From positions 164,211-228,210 of the forward strand of contig QAYY01000009.1 of assembly GCA_003054665.1 (NCBI GenBank): DNA of 64,000 nucleotides, read 5' to 3'. The position numbers were made by a program, and so were the translations under genes. This DNA comes from Opitutaceae bacterium EW11. Lineage in GTDB: Bacteria; Verrucomicrobiota; Verrucomicrobiia; Opitutales; Opitutaceae. The notes beneath the pieces were generated by a model that saw only the letters and a list, made by a program, of their open reading frames with translations, did no database searches and was not told the origin of the DNA. Shown here one piece after another: positions 18,263-26,484 of the stretch (within the stretch, counting starts at the first letter, position 1; each line of letters begins with the position of its first letter).

Positions 18263-18931
18263 TTAGCCCGCGGCTTTTCGCCGCGGGTTTTTCTTTCTCT
18301 CCACCACAAGCGGCATCTCCGGAATCGGAGGACGCGTGCCGTAAAACTTCGCTTCGCACTCGGGGCAAAAACCGTGGGTGAACTCCACGTTGGCGTGCTC
18401 CTTGAGGTAGTCCTCCAGCTTGGCCCAGTAGCCGTCTTCCTCGCGGATCTTTTTGCAGCCGGAGCAAAGCGGGAGGAGGCCGTGCAGCTTGCGCAGATTC
18501 TCGTGCGCGACCTCCAGCTCCTCGCGCAGTTGGCTGCGCTCGACTTCGAGTTGCCAGCGGTACAGCGCCATTTCGAGCTGCACCATCAGATCGCGTTGCG
18601 AGAAAGGCTTCAGAATGAAGCCGTACGGTTCGGTCTCTTTTGCCCGGCGGAGGACCTCGGGTTCGAAATGCCCGGTAAGAAATACGACCGGCAACGCACA
18701 GGTGACCTTGATCTGCCGGGCGGCCTCGATGCCGTCCATCGCCCCCTTCAGCTGGATGTCCATCAGCACGAGGTCGGGATGGAGCGCAAACGCCTGCCGC
18801 ACCGCCTCGTCGCCTGCGTCGACGGTGCCAGCGATCGAGTAACCCAGCTGCCGAAGCTGCTGCTGGATGTCTTCTGCGACGAGGGCCTCATCCTCGACGA
18901 TCAGAACTCGACGGATACGTTCGGAAGCCAT
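18263..18931 (-). CDS. Response regulator with C-terminal Cys-rich module
   Basis: An N-terminal CheY-like receiver (acidic E13/D14, phospho-acceptor D58 in LMDIQL, K108 in LKPF) is followed by a coiled-coil-like helix (about 128-150) and a C-terminal module with two Cys pairs (PLCSGCKKIREEDGYW and GFCPEC). That module is common at the ends of PAS/GAF signalling proteins and may bind metal. No DNA-binding domain is present. The start lies directly after the stop of the sensor kinase gene, so the two form an operon and presumably a phosphorelay pair. Confidence 0.85.
   Translation of the reverse strand: MASERIRRVLIVEDEALVAEDIQQQLRQLGYSIAGTVDAGDEAVRQAFALHPDLVLMDIQLKGAMDGIEAARQIKVTCALPVVFLTGHFEPEVLRRAKETEPYGFILKPFSQRDLMVQLEMALYRWQLEVERSQLREELEVAHENLRKLHGLLPLCSGCKKIREEDGYWAKLEDYLKEHANVEFTHGFCPECEAKFYGTRPPIPEMPLVVERKKNPRRKAAG
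18267..18298 (+). terminator. Intrinsic terminator after rpmB
   Basis: Perfect 8-bp stem CCCGCGGC/GCCGCGGG (18267-18274 and 18280-18287) with loop TTTTC and a following T-rich run. It overlaps the last codons of the convergent response-regulator gene, whose stop is at 18263-18265. Confidence 0.85.
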
Positions 18932-18932
18932 C

Positions 18933-19577
18933 TCAGAGAGAAACGGGAAAACGCACGGCGAGCCGTGTGCCGGACACGCTCTCGAGCGTAAGCCGGCCCT
19001 TCAGTTGTCGGATCAAGACATCGACGATTTTCGCTCTCAGGCCTTCGCCGCCCGTCGCGGAAAGAGGCGTGCGCGGCACACCGTCGTCCGCAATCGTCAG
19101 CAGGCATTCGGTCGGAGTCGTTGGGACTCGGAGCGACACTTCGATTCGTCCCGCCGCGCGGCCCGCGAAGGCGTGGGCCACCGCGTCGGAAAGAAGCTCG
19201 TACGCGATCAGGGCCAGCGGGATGCCGGTATCGAGGTCCACTTGTAGGGAATCCGCAAATACCTGAGACGTGACGACGGGCGTCGGCTGCGAACGCACCA
19301 CCATCCCAACCAGTTCCCTGAGCGCATCGGCAAAATCCAACCGACCGGTCGCCCCGCTGCGGGAAAGCCGCTCGTAGACTACCGCGATGATCCGTACGCG
19401 TTCACCCGCAGCCACAAACAGACTGCGCGTTGCCGGATCCGTGACCTCGCGCGACTGCAGCGAAAGCAGGCTGGCAACCACTTGGAGCGTGTTTTTCGCC
19501 CGGTGTCGCTCGGCACTGATCAGCACGGAAAACGGCTCGCCTTCGGGTATCGGCGGACTGAACGGATTGTTGGTCAT
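18933..19577 (-). CDS. Sensor histidine kinase, HisKA_2 family (short, soluble)
   Basis: A 214-residue protein with only a short ~20-residue N-terminus before the HisKA_2 H-box (ERHRAKNTLQVVASLLSLQSR, H25) and an ATPase domain. No sensor or membrane segment is present. The N-box reads IAYELLSDAVAHAF (124-137), whereas the family usually has NEL-SNA-KHAF; both asparagines are replaced (Tyr and Asp). The G-boxes are recognisable (TIADDGVP, GGEGLRAKIV). ATP binding may be altered or the protein may act mainly as a phosphotransfer partner; this is inference. It precedes the response regulator with a 1-bp gap. Confidence 0.8.
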   Translation of the reverse strand: MTNNPFSPPIPEGEPFSVLISAERHRAKNTLQVVASLLSLQSREVTDPATRSLFVAAGERVRIIAVVYERLSRSGATGRLDFADALRELVGMVVRSQPTPVVTSQVFADSLQVDLDTGIPLALIAYELLSDAVAHAFAGRAAGRIEVSLRVPTTPTECLLTIADDGVPRTPLSATGGEGLRAKIVDVLIRQLKGRLTLESVSGTRLAVRFPVSL

Positions 19578-19734
19578 CCGGGGGAGTGTGTGAACAACTT
19601 ACGACGATGGGCGCGCCCGGCCAGCAGATTCCCGTGAGGCGATGCCCTCAAGCGCACACGGTCCAAAACAGGAGCCTCGCGAAACCGAGCAGAAAACCAG
19701 AGATGTAAGTGCGTGGCGGTTACACGGCCGGCAT

Positions 19735-19754
19735 CCCGGGGATAGTGCCCCGGG
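19735..19754. repeat. GC hairpin between fabF and the kinase gene
   Basis: Inverted repeat CCCGGGG/CCCCGGG around loop ATAGTG. No T tract follows on either strand, so terminator function is doubtful. The flanking motif CCCGGGATGCCGG (minus strand) also occurs near 14085. Confidence 0.5.
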
Positions 19755-19802
19755 GCGCCCGACACGAACAAGCCGCGTTCAGGCCACCGGATCTCCGTCG
19801 CT

Positions 19803-21056
19803 TCAGAGCTTCTTGAACACCATGGAGGCGTTCTGACCGCCGAAACCGAGATTATTGCTCAGCACGACCTTCACTTCCGCGTTGCGCTTTGCGTTCGGCA
19901 CGTAGTCCAGGTCGCACTCGGGATCAGGCTCGGAAAGGTTGATCGTCGGAGCGATCTGCGCCGTCTGGATCGTCTTCACGCAGACAACGGACTCGATGCC
20001 GCCAGCGGCGCCCAGGAGGTGGCCCGTCATCGACTTTGTGGAGCTGATCGCGAGTTGCCGCGCGTGATCGCCGAAGACCTTCTTGATCGCGAGCGTCTCG
20101 AACTTGTCGTTATACGGAGTCGAAGTGCCGTGGGCGTTGATATAGTCGACGTTCTCTGGGGCGACACCGGCCGATTGAAGGGCTCGACGCATCGCGAGAG
20201 AGAGCCCTTTGCCTTCCGGATCGGGCATGGTGATGTGATGCGCATCACAGCTCGCGGCATAGCCTGCGAGTTCGCAATAAATCCGAGCGCCGCGCGCTTG
20301 AGCGTGCGCCAGCGATTCGAGCACGAGAATTCCAGCGCCTTCACCCATCACAAAACCGTCGCGACCGAGGTCAAACGGACGGCTGGCGTGTTGCGGGTCA
20401 TCGTTGCGCGTGCTCATCGCCTTCATCGAGCAGAAGCTCGCGTAGGCAAAAGGCGTGATCGTCGCTTCTGCACCGCCAGCGATCATGACATCCGCGTCAC
20501 CCCGGCGGATCATGTGCATCGCTTCGCCCAACGCGTGGGTCGCCGTCGCGCAGGCAGAGACAATTCCGAAGTTCGGACCGCGCGCGCCGAGGTCGATTGC
20601 GACCAAACCGCTGCACATATTACCGATCAGCGACGGAATCGTGAAGGGCGAGACCTTGCGCGGACCGCGCTCGAAAAGATTCTTCAACTGCGACTCATAC
20701 GTCCACATGCCCCCGATACCGGAGCCAATCAGCACGCCGACGCGGTCGCCGTCTTCCTTCGCCATCTCGAGGCCCGAGTCCTTGATCGCCTGCTTGGCAG
20801 TGACAAAGCCGAGCTGGGTGTAGCGGTCGTTGCGACGGGCTTCCTTCGGATCCATGTGCTGCTCCGGCTGCCAATCGCGCACCTCTGCGCCAATCTGACA
20901 GGCAAAGTCAGTCGGATCAAAATGCGTGACCCGCTCGATCCCGCATTTCCCGGCCAGCAGGCTGGACCAGAACGTGTCGACATCGTGACCGAGGGAGGCC
21001 ACGGCGCCGAGCCCAGTTACCACGACTCGCTGCGAAGGAGGAAGCTGTGAATCCAT
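19803..21056 (-). CDS. fabF: 3-oxoacyl-ACP synthase II
   Basis: A 417-residue condensing enzyme of fatty-acid elongation. The thiolase-fold triad is complete: C169 (VSACATATHALGEA), H309 (NAHGTSTPYND) and H346 with K341 (STKSMTGHLLGAAGG). Length and both halves match FabF. It is the last gene of the fabG-acpP-fabF cluster on the minus strand, but an intrinsic terminator lies between acpP and fabF, so its expression is probably lower than that of acpP or partly independent. Confidence 0.96.
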   Translation of the reverse strand: MDSQLPPSQRVVVTGLGAVASLGHDVDTFWSSLLAGKCGIERVTHFDPTDFACQIGAEVRDWQPEQHMDPKEARRNDRYTQLGFVTAKQAIKDSGLEMAKEDGDRVGVLIGSGIGGMWTYESQLKNLFERGPRKVSPFTIPSLIGNMCSGLVAIDLGARGPNFGIVSACATATHALGEAMHMIRRGDADVMIAGGAEATITPFAYASFCSMKAMSTRNDDPQHASRPFDLGRDGFVMGEGAGILVLESLAHAQARGARIYCELAGYAASCDAHHITMPDPEGKGLSLAMRRALQSAGVAPENVDYINAHGTSTPYNDKFETLAIKKVFGDHARQLAISSTKSMTGHLLGAAGGIESVVCVKTIQTAQIAPTINLSEPDPECDLDYVPNAKRNAEVKVVLSNNLGFGGQNASMVFKKL

Positions 21057-21190
21057 GAAGACCGAAGGGCTAATCAGTTTTCCTGGTCGAAGCGAAGCGC
21101 AGAATTCGAGTCTCCCACGTTAGCAGAATTTCACCCACGCCAAGCGCGGCACCCGAATGCGAAATGAACACAACTGACCAGAAATCTAGA

Positions 21191-21241
21191 AACAAAAAAG
21201 GCGTCCTACCTGCAGTCTCGGGAGAGGCTCGGTAGAACGCC
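21191..21241 (-). terminator. Intrinsic terminator/attenuator between acpP and fabF
   Basis: On the minus strand an 11-bp stem with one mismatch (arms 21231-21241 and 21200-21210) is followed by a T-rich run (bases 21199-21191). It lies just after the acpP stop codon at 21257 and 135 bp before fabF. Such partial terminators often allow acyl carrier protein to be made in excess. Confidence 0.8.
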
Positions 21242-21256
21242 AAAGTGAAAGGAGAC

Positions 21257-21520
21257 TTATTTAGCGGCAGCCTTGCCTTTGATGTAATCGATCACCTGGC
21301 CAACGGTCTGCAGTTTCTCCGCGTCCGCTTCAGGAATCTCACCTTTAATCTCATCCTTAAACTCCTCTTCGAACGCCATGATCAACTCGACAGTGTCGAG
21401 GGAATCTGCGCCGAGATCATCCAAGAAAGACGCCTGCGGGGTGATCTGTTCCTCGTTAACGTTCAGCTGATTAACGATGATCTCTTTGACGCGTTGTTCG
21501 ATGGTTTTTTGGTCAGCCAT
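21257..21520 (-). CDS. acpP: Acyl carrier protein
   Basis: An 87-residue acidic four-helix carrier. Serine 40 in [12 protein letters not shown] carries the 4'-phosphopantetheine arm. The C-terminal Ala/Lys tail (IKGKAAAK) is a little longer than in E. coli ACP. It lies between fabG (30 bp upstream) and fabF. Confidence 0.97.
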   Translation of the reverse strand: MADQKTIEQRVKEIIVNQLNVNEEQITPQASFLDDLGADSLDTVELIMAFEEEFKDEIKGEIPEADAEKLQTVGQVIDYIKGKAAAK

Positions 21521-21550
21521 GTTGGGTGAAATTCTGAGGTTTGAAGCGGG

Positions 21551-22291
21551 TCACATCGCCATGCCGCCGTCAACGGTAAAAACTTGGCCTGTGATATAGT
21601 TCGATTCCTCACTACAGAGGAAGGCCGTCATGTTGGCAATATCTGCGGGGTCGCCAAAACGCTGCATCGGAATCATGCCTATCGCAGCTTTCTGGACCTC
21701 CTCATTCAATACGGCCGTCATGTCGGTTTTGATAAAACCGGGAGCGACCACGTTTGCCGTGACATTGCGGCGGGCGAACTCCTTGGCGATCGATTTGGTG
21801 AACGCGATCATGCCGCCTTTGGCCGCCGCGTAGTTCGCCTGCCCTGCATTTCCGACCAAGCCCACGACGGATGCGATGTTGACGATCCGTCCATACCGAG
21901 CCCGGCACATCGGCCAGCCAATCGCCTTGGTCCAGTGAAAGGCGCTGGTGAGGTTCGTCTGAATCACGGCATTCCAGTCCTCCTCCGACATGCGGGCGAC
22001 CAGGCCGTCACGGGTGATCCCTGCGTTGTTCACGAGGATATCGATCTTGCCGAACTCGGCCAGTAGGGCCTCGGCCGCCTTGGTGACTTCGGCGCCGTTG
22101 GCAACGTCGACCGGGACCGCCTTCGCCTTGCCGCCCGCCGCCGTGATGGCCGCGGCAACGCCGCCGCAACTATCCGGAGACTTCGAAACGCAGATGACGG
22201 TGACGCCGTTCTTGGCGAGCACTTCGGCAATAGCCTTACCGATGCCGCGTCCGGCGCCGGTGACGAGAGCAGTTCTTTGGTTGAACGTCAT
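21551..22291 (-). CDS. fabG: 3-oxoacyl-ACP reductase
   Basis: A 246-residue SDR with TGAGRGIG (11-18), NNAG, catalytic S141, Y154 and K158 (YAAAK), and the C-terminal ITGQVFTVDGGMAM. It reduces 3-oxoacyl-ACP with NADPH in the elongation cycle. First gene of the fabG-acpP-fabF cluster; the ACP gene begins 30 bp downstream. Confidence 0.95.
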   Translation of the reverse strand: MTFNQRTALVTGAGRGIGKAIAEVLAKNGVTVICVSKSPDSCGGVAAAITAAGGKAKAVPVDVANGAEVTKAAEALLAEFGKIDILVNNAGITRDGLVARMSEEDWNAVIQTNLTSAFHWTKAIGWPMCRARYGRIVNIASVVGLVGNAGQANYAAAKGGMIAFTKSIAKEFARRNVTANVVAPGFIKTDMTAVLNEEVQKAAIGMIPMQRFGDPADIANMTAFLCSEESNYITGQVFTVDGGMAM

Positions 22292-22388
22292 AAAGGGGCA
22301 AGTAGCGACGAGCCGGGGTCGGCTAGCGAGGAGAAAAAACGGGGAGGGATCGACGCGGCGGGCGGGTATGCAACCCGTGAACCTACGG

Positions 22389-23564
22389 TCAGTACACGTC
22401 TCGCTGATAGCGCTTCTCCTTCTTCAGTGCCTTGACGTACTCGGCGGCTGCAGACGCCTCCAGGCCGCCTTGTGTGGCGACAATCTCGTGGAGCACAGCG
22501 TCAACGTCCTTCGCCATCCGCTTCGCGTCGCCGCAAACAAAGAAATACGCGCCGTTCTTGATCCAGGCCCAGAGTTCGGCCGCATGTTCGCGCATCTTGT
22601 CCTGAACGTAGATCTTGTGGGCCTGATCGCGCGACCACGCGAGGTCGAGCCGGCTGAGTTGTCCGTCCTCCAGGTATTCCTGCCACTCATCCTCGTACAG
22701 GAAGTCGGTCGCGCGTTTCTGGTCGCCGAAGAAGATCCAGTTCCGCCCCGTCGCGCGATCGGCGACACGGTCCTGGAGAAAGGCGCGGAACGGCGCAATG
22801 CCTGTTCCGGGGCCGACCATGATGACATCGCGGCTGGTATCCGCCGGAGGGCCAAAGTGAGAACTGGATACAAAGACGGGTGTCGGCGTAGCGCCGACTT
22901 CCACCCGATCGGCGAGAAAGGTCGAACAGACGCCCACGCGGTCGCGGTTGTTGGTGCGGTAGCGCACGATCGCGACGGTCAGGTGAATCTCGTTGGGATA
23001 GAGCTTCGGAGAGGAGGCAATCGAATACAGGCGTGGGACCAGCTTGCGCAAGTGGTCGACGAATTCCTGAGGCGTCAGGCGCGCGCTGCGGAACTCCCAA
23101 AGAACGTCGACGTATTCCCGCTCCGACAAAAACGAAGCCAACGCCTCCTTCGCATCGGGAGCGAGCAGCGACGCCAAACGCGCCTGTTCCGCGGGGTTGG
23201 TCGCCTTTCCCAGGAGGGTCGTAAGGATGCGCGAGGTAGGCCCCGCCAACGCCAGCTTCGAAGTCAGCGCGTCGCGGAGACGGCAGGGTTCTGCGGCTTT
23301 CGGCAGGACCACCGGCTCGTCTCCCGTGGCTTGGAGGAGGCCCAGGACCTCGTCGACTTCGCTGACACGATTGACTGGATACACGCCCAGCGAATCGCCA
23401 GCCGTATAGGTCAAACCGCTGCCGGAAATGTCCACCACGATGTGGCGCGTTTCTTTGGCCGAACCCGGTTTGCTCAGAAGCCGGTTGGCCGTAACCCTTG
23501 CCGGGAACGGGTTGTCTTTTCCGAATGCTGAAACGGGTGCGGAAGCGACGCCTGAATCGGACAT
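22389..23564 (-). CDS. CysJ-like NADPH flavoprotein reductase lacking a flavodoxin domain
   Basis: A 391-residue protein equivalent to the FAD/NADPH half of sulfite reductase alpha subunit or cytochrome P450 reductase. RLYSIASS (FAD), VGPGTGIAPFRAFLQ (NADP), FFGDQKRATDFLY and the C-terminal RYQRDVY are all present. The usual N-terminal flavodoxin domain is absent. The ATG at 23564 (MSDSGVAS) is preferred; the frame is open 22 codons further upstream without conserved sequence. The electron acceptor could be a sulfite reductase hemoprotein, but no such gene is nearby, so the pathway is uncertain. Confidence 0.85.
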   Translation of the reverse strand: MSDSGVASAPVSAFGKDNPFPARVTANRLLSKPGSAKETRHIVVDISGSGLTYTAGDSLGVYPVNRVSEVDEVLGLLQATGDEPVVLPKAAEPCRLRDALTSKLALAGPTSRILTTLLGKATNPAEQARLASLLAPDAKEALASFLSEREYVDVLWEFRSARLTPQEFVDHLRKLVPRLYSIASSPKLYPNEIHLTVAIVRYRTNNRDRVGVCSTFLADRVEVGATPTPVFVSSSHFGPPADTSRDVIMVGPGTGIAPFRAFLQDRVADRATGRNWIFFGDQKRATDFLYEDEWQEYLEDGQLSRLDLAWSRDQAHKIYVQDKMREHAAELWAWIKNGAYFFVCGDAKRMAKDVDAVLHEIVATQGGLEASAAAEYVKALKKEKRYQRDVY

Positions 23565-23757
23565 GATCGGGTGCGTTCTGGGCGGGGCCATTGGCGCGCG
23601 CAAGCCTTGTTTCTGCAGCGGAAAACCCACCAGTTCGATACCGAGCGGGCAACCGAGACTCCGTCAGAACGGGCATCTCCGGCGCCCAGAGCGCCCAGAC
23701 GTCCCAGCTCATTTACCTCGCCACGCCGCGTGTTGGTATTTCAAGACTCTCGGCAGA

Positions 23758-24543
23758 ATGACGCCCGAACCCATTCGCATTCAGAAGTACCTGGCCGATG
23801 CCGGAGTTTGCTCACGACGGGCAGCCGAAGCGCTGATTCACGAGGGGGAGGTGTGGGTAAATGCGGAGAAGGCCACCATTGGGCAGAAGGTGGTTCCGGG
23901 CATCGACAAGGTGACGGTGAGCGGCAAACCGGTTCGAACGACGGCGCAGCCAAAAATCACGCTGGCCATGCACAAACCGCGGGGGCTCGTCTGCTCCAAT
24001 GAGGATCCGCATCACGTCGAAACGATCTTCACCGTCCTCCCACACGAGTTCGCCCGGTTTCGTTTCTTCTGCGCGGGCCGGCTCGATAAGGATAGCGAGG
24101 GCCTCGTGATCCTCACGACGGACGGCGACCTCGCCAACCGGCTGATGCATCCGAGCAACGTCGTGGTAAAGTACTACCACGTCTCGCTCAAACAGCCCTT
24201 TCCCGCCTCGAAAAAGCCCCTGCTCCTGAAAGGCATCGTCGTGGAAGGCGAACGTTTGAAGGTGGAGCGCGCCACCCTCATCGCTCCGAATCCGCAGAAC
24301 GCGTCGACCGAGGTCGACGTGCAGATGCACCACGGGAAGAAACGCGAAATCCGCCAGCTATTCACGGTGCTCGGCTACGATGTGAAGCGCCTGAAGCGCT
24401 ATCAGATCGGCGCATTTCCGCTCCGAGGAATTCCTTTGCGGGCGGTTAAACAACTTTCTACCAAAGAAGTCCTATCGCTCTTCAAGACGCCCCGTGCGCG
24501 GGGCCGCGATGACGCCAACCCTGTCCAAACTCATGAAGATTAA
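23758..24543 (+). CDS. RsuA/RluB-type pseudouridine synthase
   Basis: A 261-residue enzyme with an N-terminal S4 RNA-binding domain (RIQKYLADAGVCSRRAAEALI) and a catalytic domain. The catalytic aspartate lies in AGRLDKDSEGLVILT, and the helix MHHGKKREIRQLF is typical. It converts uridines in rRNA to pseudouridine; RluB, RluE, RluF and RsuA share this layout, and the target site cannot be assigned here. The frame is open upstream, but the ATG at 23758 precedes the S4 domain directly. Its end overlaps the start of the next gene by 11 bp. Confidence 0.9.
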   Translation: MTPEPIRIQKYLADAGVCSRRAAEALIHEGEVWVNAEKATIGQKVVPGIDKVTVSGKPVRTTAQPKITLAMHKPRGLVCSNEDPHHVETIFTVLPHEFARFRFFCAGRLDKDSEGLVILTTDGDLANRLMHPSNVVVKYYHVSLKQPFPASKKPLLLKGIVVEGERLKVERATLIAPNPQNASTEVDVQMHHGKKREIRQLFTVLGYDVKRLKRYQIGAFPLRGIPLRAVKQLSTKEVLSLFKTPRARGRDDANPVQTHED

Positions 24544-25363
24544 TTCCCTCCTTGTCTTGTTGGCTGCCACCAGCCTGAGCGCCGCGCCGGTGACGAAGCC
24601 CACTCCGGTGCATCCTCGGCCGGACGCCGCAAGCCCTGCGATCATGGTGCTCAACCCGGGAACAGAACCCACCCCCGCGCTTGGCTCGGCGATCAATCTG
24701 CCGGTGGGCTGGACTGCCATCGAGATCGACGGCGCACGCGACGCCTACATCCAAAACAAGGATCTGACGAAGAGCCTCGACGTCCGCCCTGGCTCCGCTT
24801 TCCGCACGCAGCCCAAGGCAGACGCTCCGATTTTCTCCACGATGCAGCCGGGCGATCAGGTCGAGATCACCGGCTATCACGGCAAATGGACTCAGGTGAA
24901 GGTGACAAAACGAATCATCGGCTACGTGCAGGGCTGGTCGCCTGCGGCAGCAGCGGCGACGGCCGCCGCTCCTGCGGCGTCGGCTCCCGTCGCGCAAAGT
25001 CGTCCCGCCACGCCGCCTCCGTTCTCCCCCGCGCCGGCCGCTCCGGCCGCGGTCACCGGCGGCGGACCGGGCCACGCCGCCCAGATGGTGGATCTCGGCG
25101 ACGGAGGTTCTGCCTCGCTCCCGCGGCTGTTTCAGGGCAAGTTCGTATCCACGAAGAGCCTACTCCGCCCGCGCCGCCCGTACGACTACCAGCTCAACGA
25201 TTCCGCGGGCGAACGTTATGCTTACGTCGACATTTCCCGCCTGCTCCAAACCGAGCAGATCGAGAAGTACATCGATCGCACCGTGACGGTCTACGGCACC
25301 GCCAAACCCGTGGCCGGCACCAAGGACATCGTCATCGAAGCGGAAAGCCTGCAGCTAAGGTGA
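24533..25363 (+). CDS. Secreted protein with SH3-like domain
   Basis: A 276-residue protein beginning MKINSLLVLLAATSLSAAP, a clear signal peptide, so it acts outside the cytoplasm. A bacterial SH3-like domain covers about residues 85-135 (RTQPKADAPIFSTMQPGDQVEI...WTQVKV). An Ala/Pro-rich linker (~140-185) leads to a conserved C-terminal beta region. SH3b domains often bind peptidoglycan or envelope proteins. In-frame starts at 24494 and 24509 exist, but 24533 gives the signal peptide. The start overlaps the pseudouridine synthase gene, suggesting coupling. Confidence 0.7.
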   Translation: MKINSLLVLLAATSLSAAPVTKPTPVHPRPDAASPAIMVLNPGTEPTPALGSAINLPVGWTAIEIDGARDAYIQNKDLTKSLDVRPGSAFRTQPKADAPIFSTMQPGDQVEITGYHGKWTQVKVTKRIIGYVQGWSPAAAAATAAAPAASAPVAQSRPATPPPFSPAPAAPAAVTGGGPGHAAQMVDLGDGGSASLPRLFQGKFVSTKSLLRPRRPYDYQLNDSAGERYAYVDISRLLQTEQIEKYIDRTVTVYGTAKPVAGTKDIVIEAESLQLR

Positions 25364-25415
25364 CCGCCGCGCGGACGCGCGGCGGAGAAGCTGGGATTTG
25401 GTAGCTTGAAGTTGG
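25364..25415 (+). repeat. Hairpin plus heptamer units after the SH3-domain gene
   Basis: A perfect 10-bp stem with a 2-nt centre (25364-25373, 25376-25385) starts at the base after the stop codon, followed by AAGCTGG (25388), GATTTGG (25395), TAGCTTG (25402) and AAGTTGG (25409). The rest of the spacer holds inverted traces of the same heptamers (for example 25513-25533), ending just before folD. Confidence 0.75.
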
Positions 25416-25553
25416 TCGGCCAAGCCTTCAGGCGAACAGCCGACGGTTCCTAGAACTCCAGTTTCCAACCTTGGCACCTGAGCGTCTCGCACTTCAGTCC
25501 CCCGCCGAATCCCCCATTTCCAACTTCCACCATCCCGGCCGAGGGCCGCCACC

Positions 25554-26429
25554 ATGACTCTTATCGACGGAAACAAGATAGCCGCTGACATCATCGCGGA
25601 ACTCACCGCGGAAGTCGCCCAGATCCAGGGCCGAAAACCGTGCCTAGCGCTGGTGCGAGTCGGCGACGACCCCGCGTCCGTCTCGTATGTCACGAAAAAG
25701 GAAAAAACGTCGGAGCAGATCGGCATTACCGGCAAGGTGATCCTGCCGCCGGTTACGATCTCCCAGAACGAGCTCTTTGCCTTGATCGACCAGCTGAATG
25801 CCGACCCTGCGGTGGATGGCATCCTCGTCCAGTCGCCGATGCCGAAGCAGATCGACGAAGTGGCCGTGTTCCGCCGGATTGCCCCGCAGAAAGACGTGGA
25901 TGGTCTGGGGACGATGAACCTGGGCAAGGTCGCCCAGGACGACGAAACCGGTTTCGTCTCCTGCACGCCGGCTGGGATCATGGAGCTTCTCGCCCGCAGC
26001 GGCGTGGACCTGAAGGGCAAACACGTCGTCGTCGTCGGTCGCAGTCTCCTGGTCGGAAAACCCGTCGCGCTGCTCGCCCTGCAGAAGAAAGCCGGAGCCA
26101 ACGGCACCGTCACGGTTTGCCATTCGCAGACCGCCAATCTTCCGGAAATCACACGCCAGGCGGACGTTCTCATCGCGGCCATCGGCCGAGCGGAATTCGT
26201 CAAAGCCGACATGGTCAAGCAGGGCGCCGTCGTCATCGACGTCGGCATCAATCGTGTGGCCGACGCGTCCAAGAGGTCCGGATACCGCCTGGTCGGGGAC
26301 GTCCAGTTCTCCGGAGTTGCGCCGAAATGCAGCCAGATCACCCCCGTCCCTGGCGGCGTGGGCCCGATGACCGTCGCGATGCTGATGAAAAACACCGTCA
26401 AGGCATACCGGTTGGCCCAGAGCCACTGA
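25554..26429 (+). CDS. folD: Bifunctional methylenetetrahydrofolate dehydrogenase/cyclohydrolase
   Basis: A 291-residue FolD. Y45 and K49 in SYVTKKEK form the cyclohydrolase site; [11 protein letters not shown] and [13 protein letters not shown] (NADP loop) are family hallmarks. The active-site loop reads VQSPMPKQI where most have VQLPLP. The enzyme interconverts 5,10-methylene- and 10-formyl-THF for purine and formyl-Met synthesis. A repeat-bearing spacer precedes it, and a two-component gene follows after 55 bp. Confidence 0.95.
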   Translation: MTLIDGNKIAADIIAELTAEVAQIQGRKPCLALVRVGDDPASVSYVTKKEKTSEQIGITGKVILPPVTISQNELFALIDQLNADPAVDGILVQSPMPKQIDEVAVFRRIAPQKDVDGLGTMNLGKVAQDDETGFVSCTPAGIMELLARSGVDLKGKHVVVVGRSLLVGKPVALLALQKKAGANGTVTVCHSQTANLPEITRQADVLIAAIGRAEFVKADMVKQGAVVIDVGINRVADASKRSGYRLVGDVQFSGVAPKCSQITPVPGGVGPMTVAMLMKNTVKAYRLAQSH

Positions 26430-26484
26430 GTTTTGGATACGCGCCAGCCTTGCGAAAATACCCCCGCTCGGCAAATTCCCCACT

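Noticed and set aside
25540..25557. Eukaryote-like GCCGCCACCATGA context at folD
   Set aside because: A coincidence in GC-rich repeat DNA; the gene is clearly bacterial.
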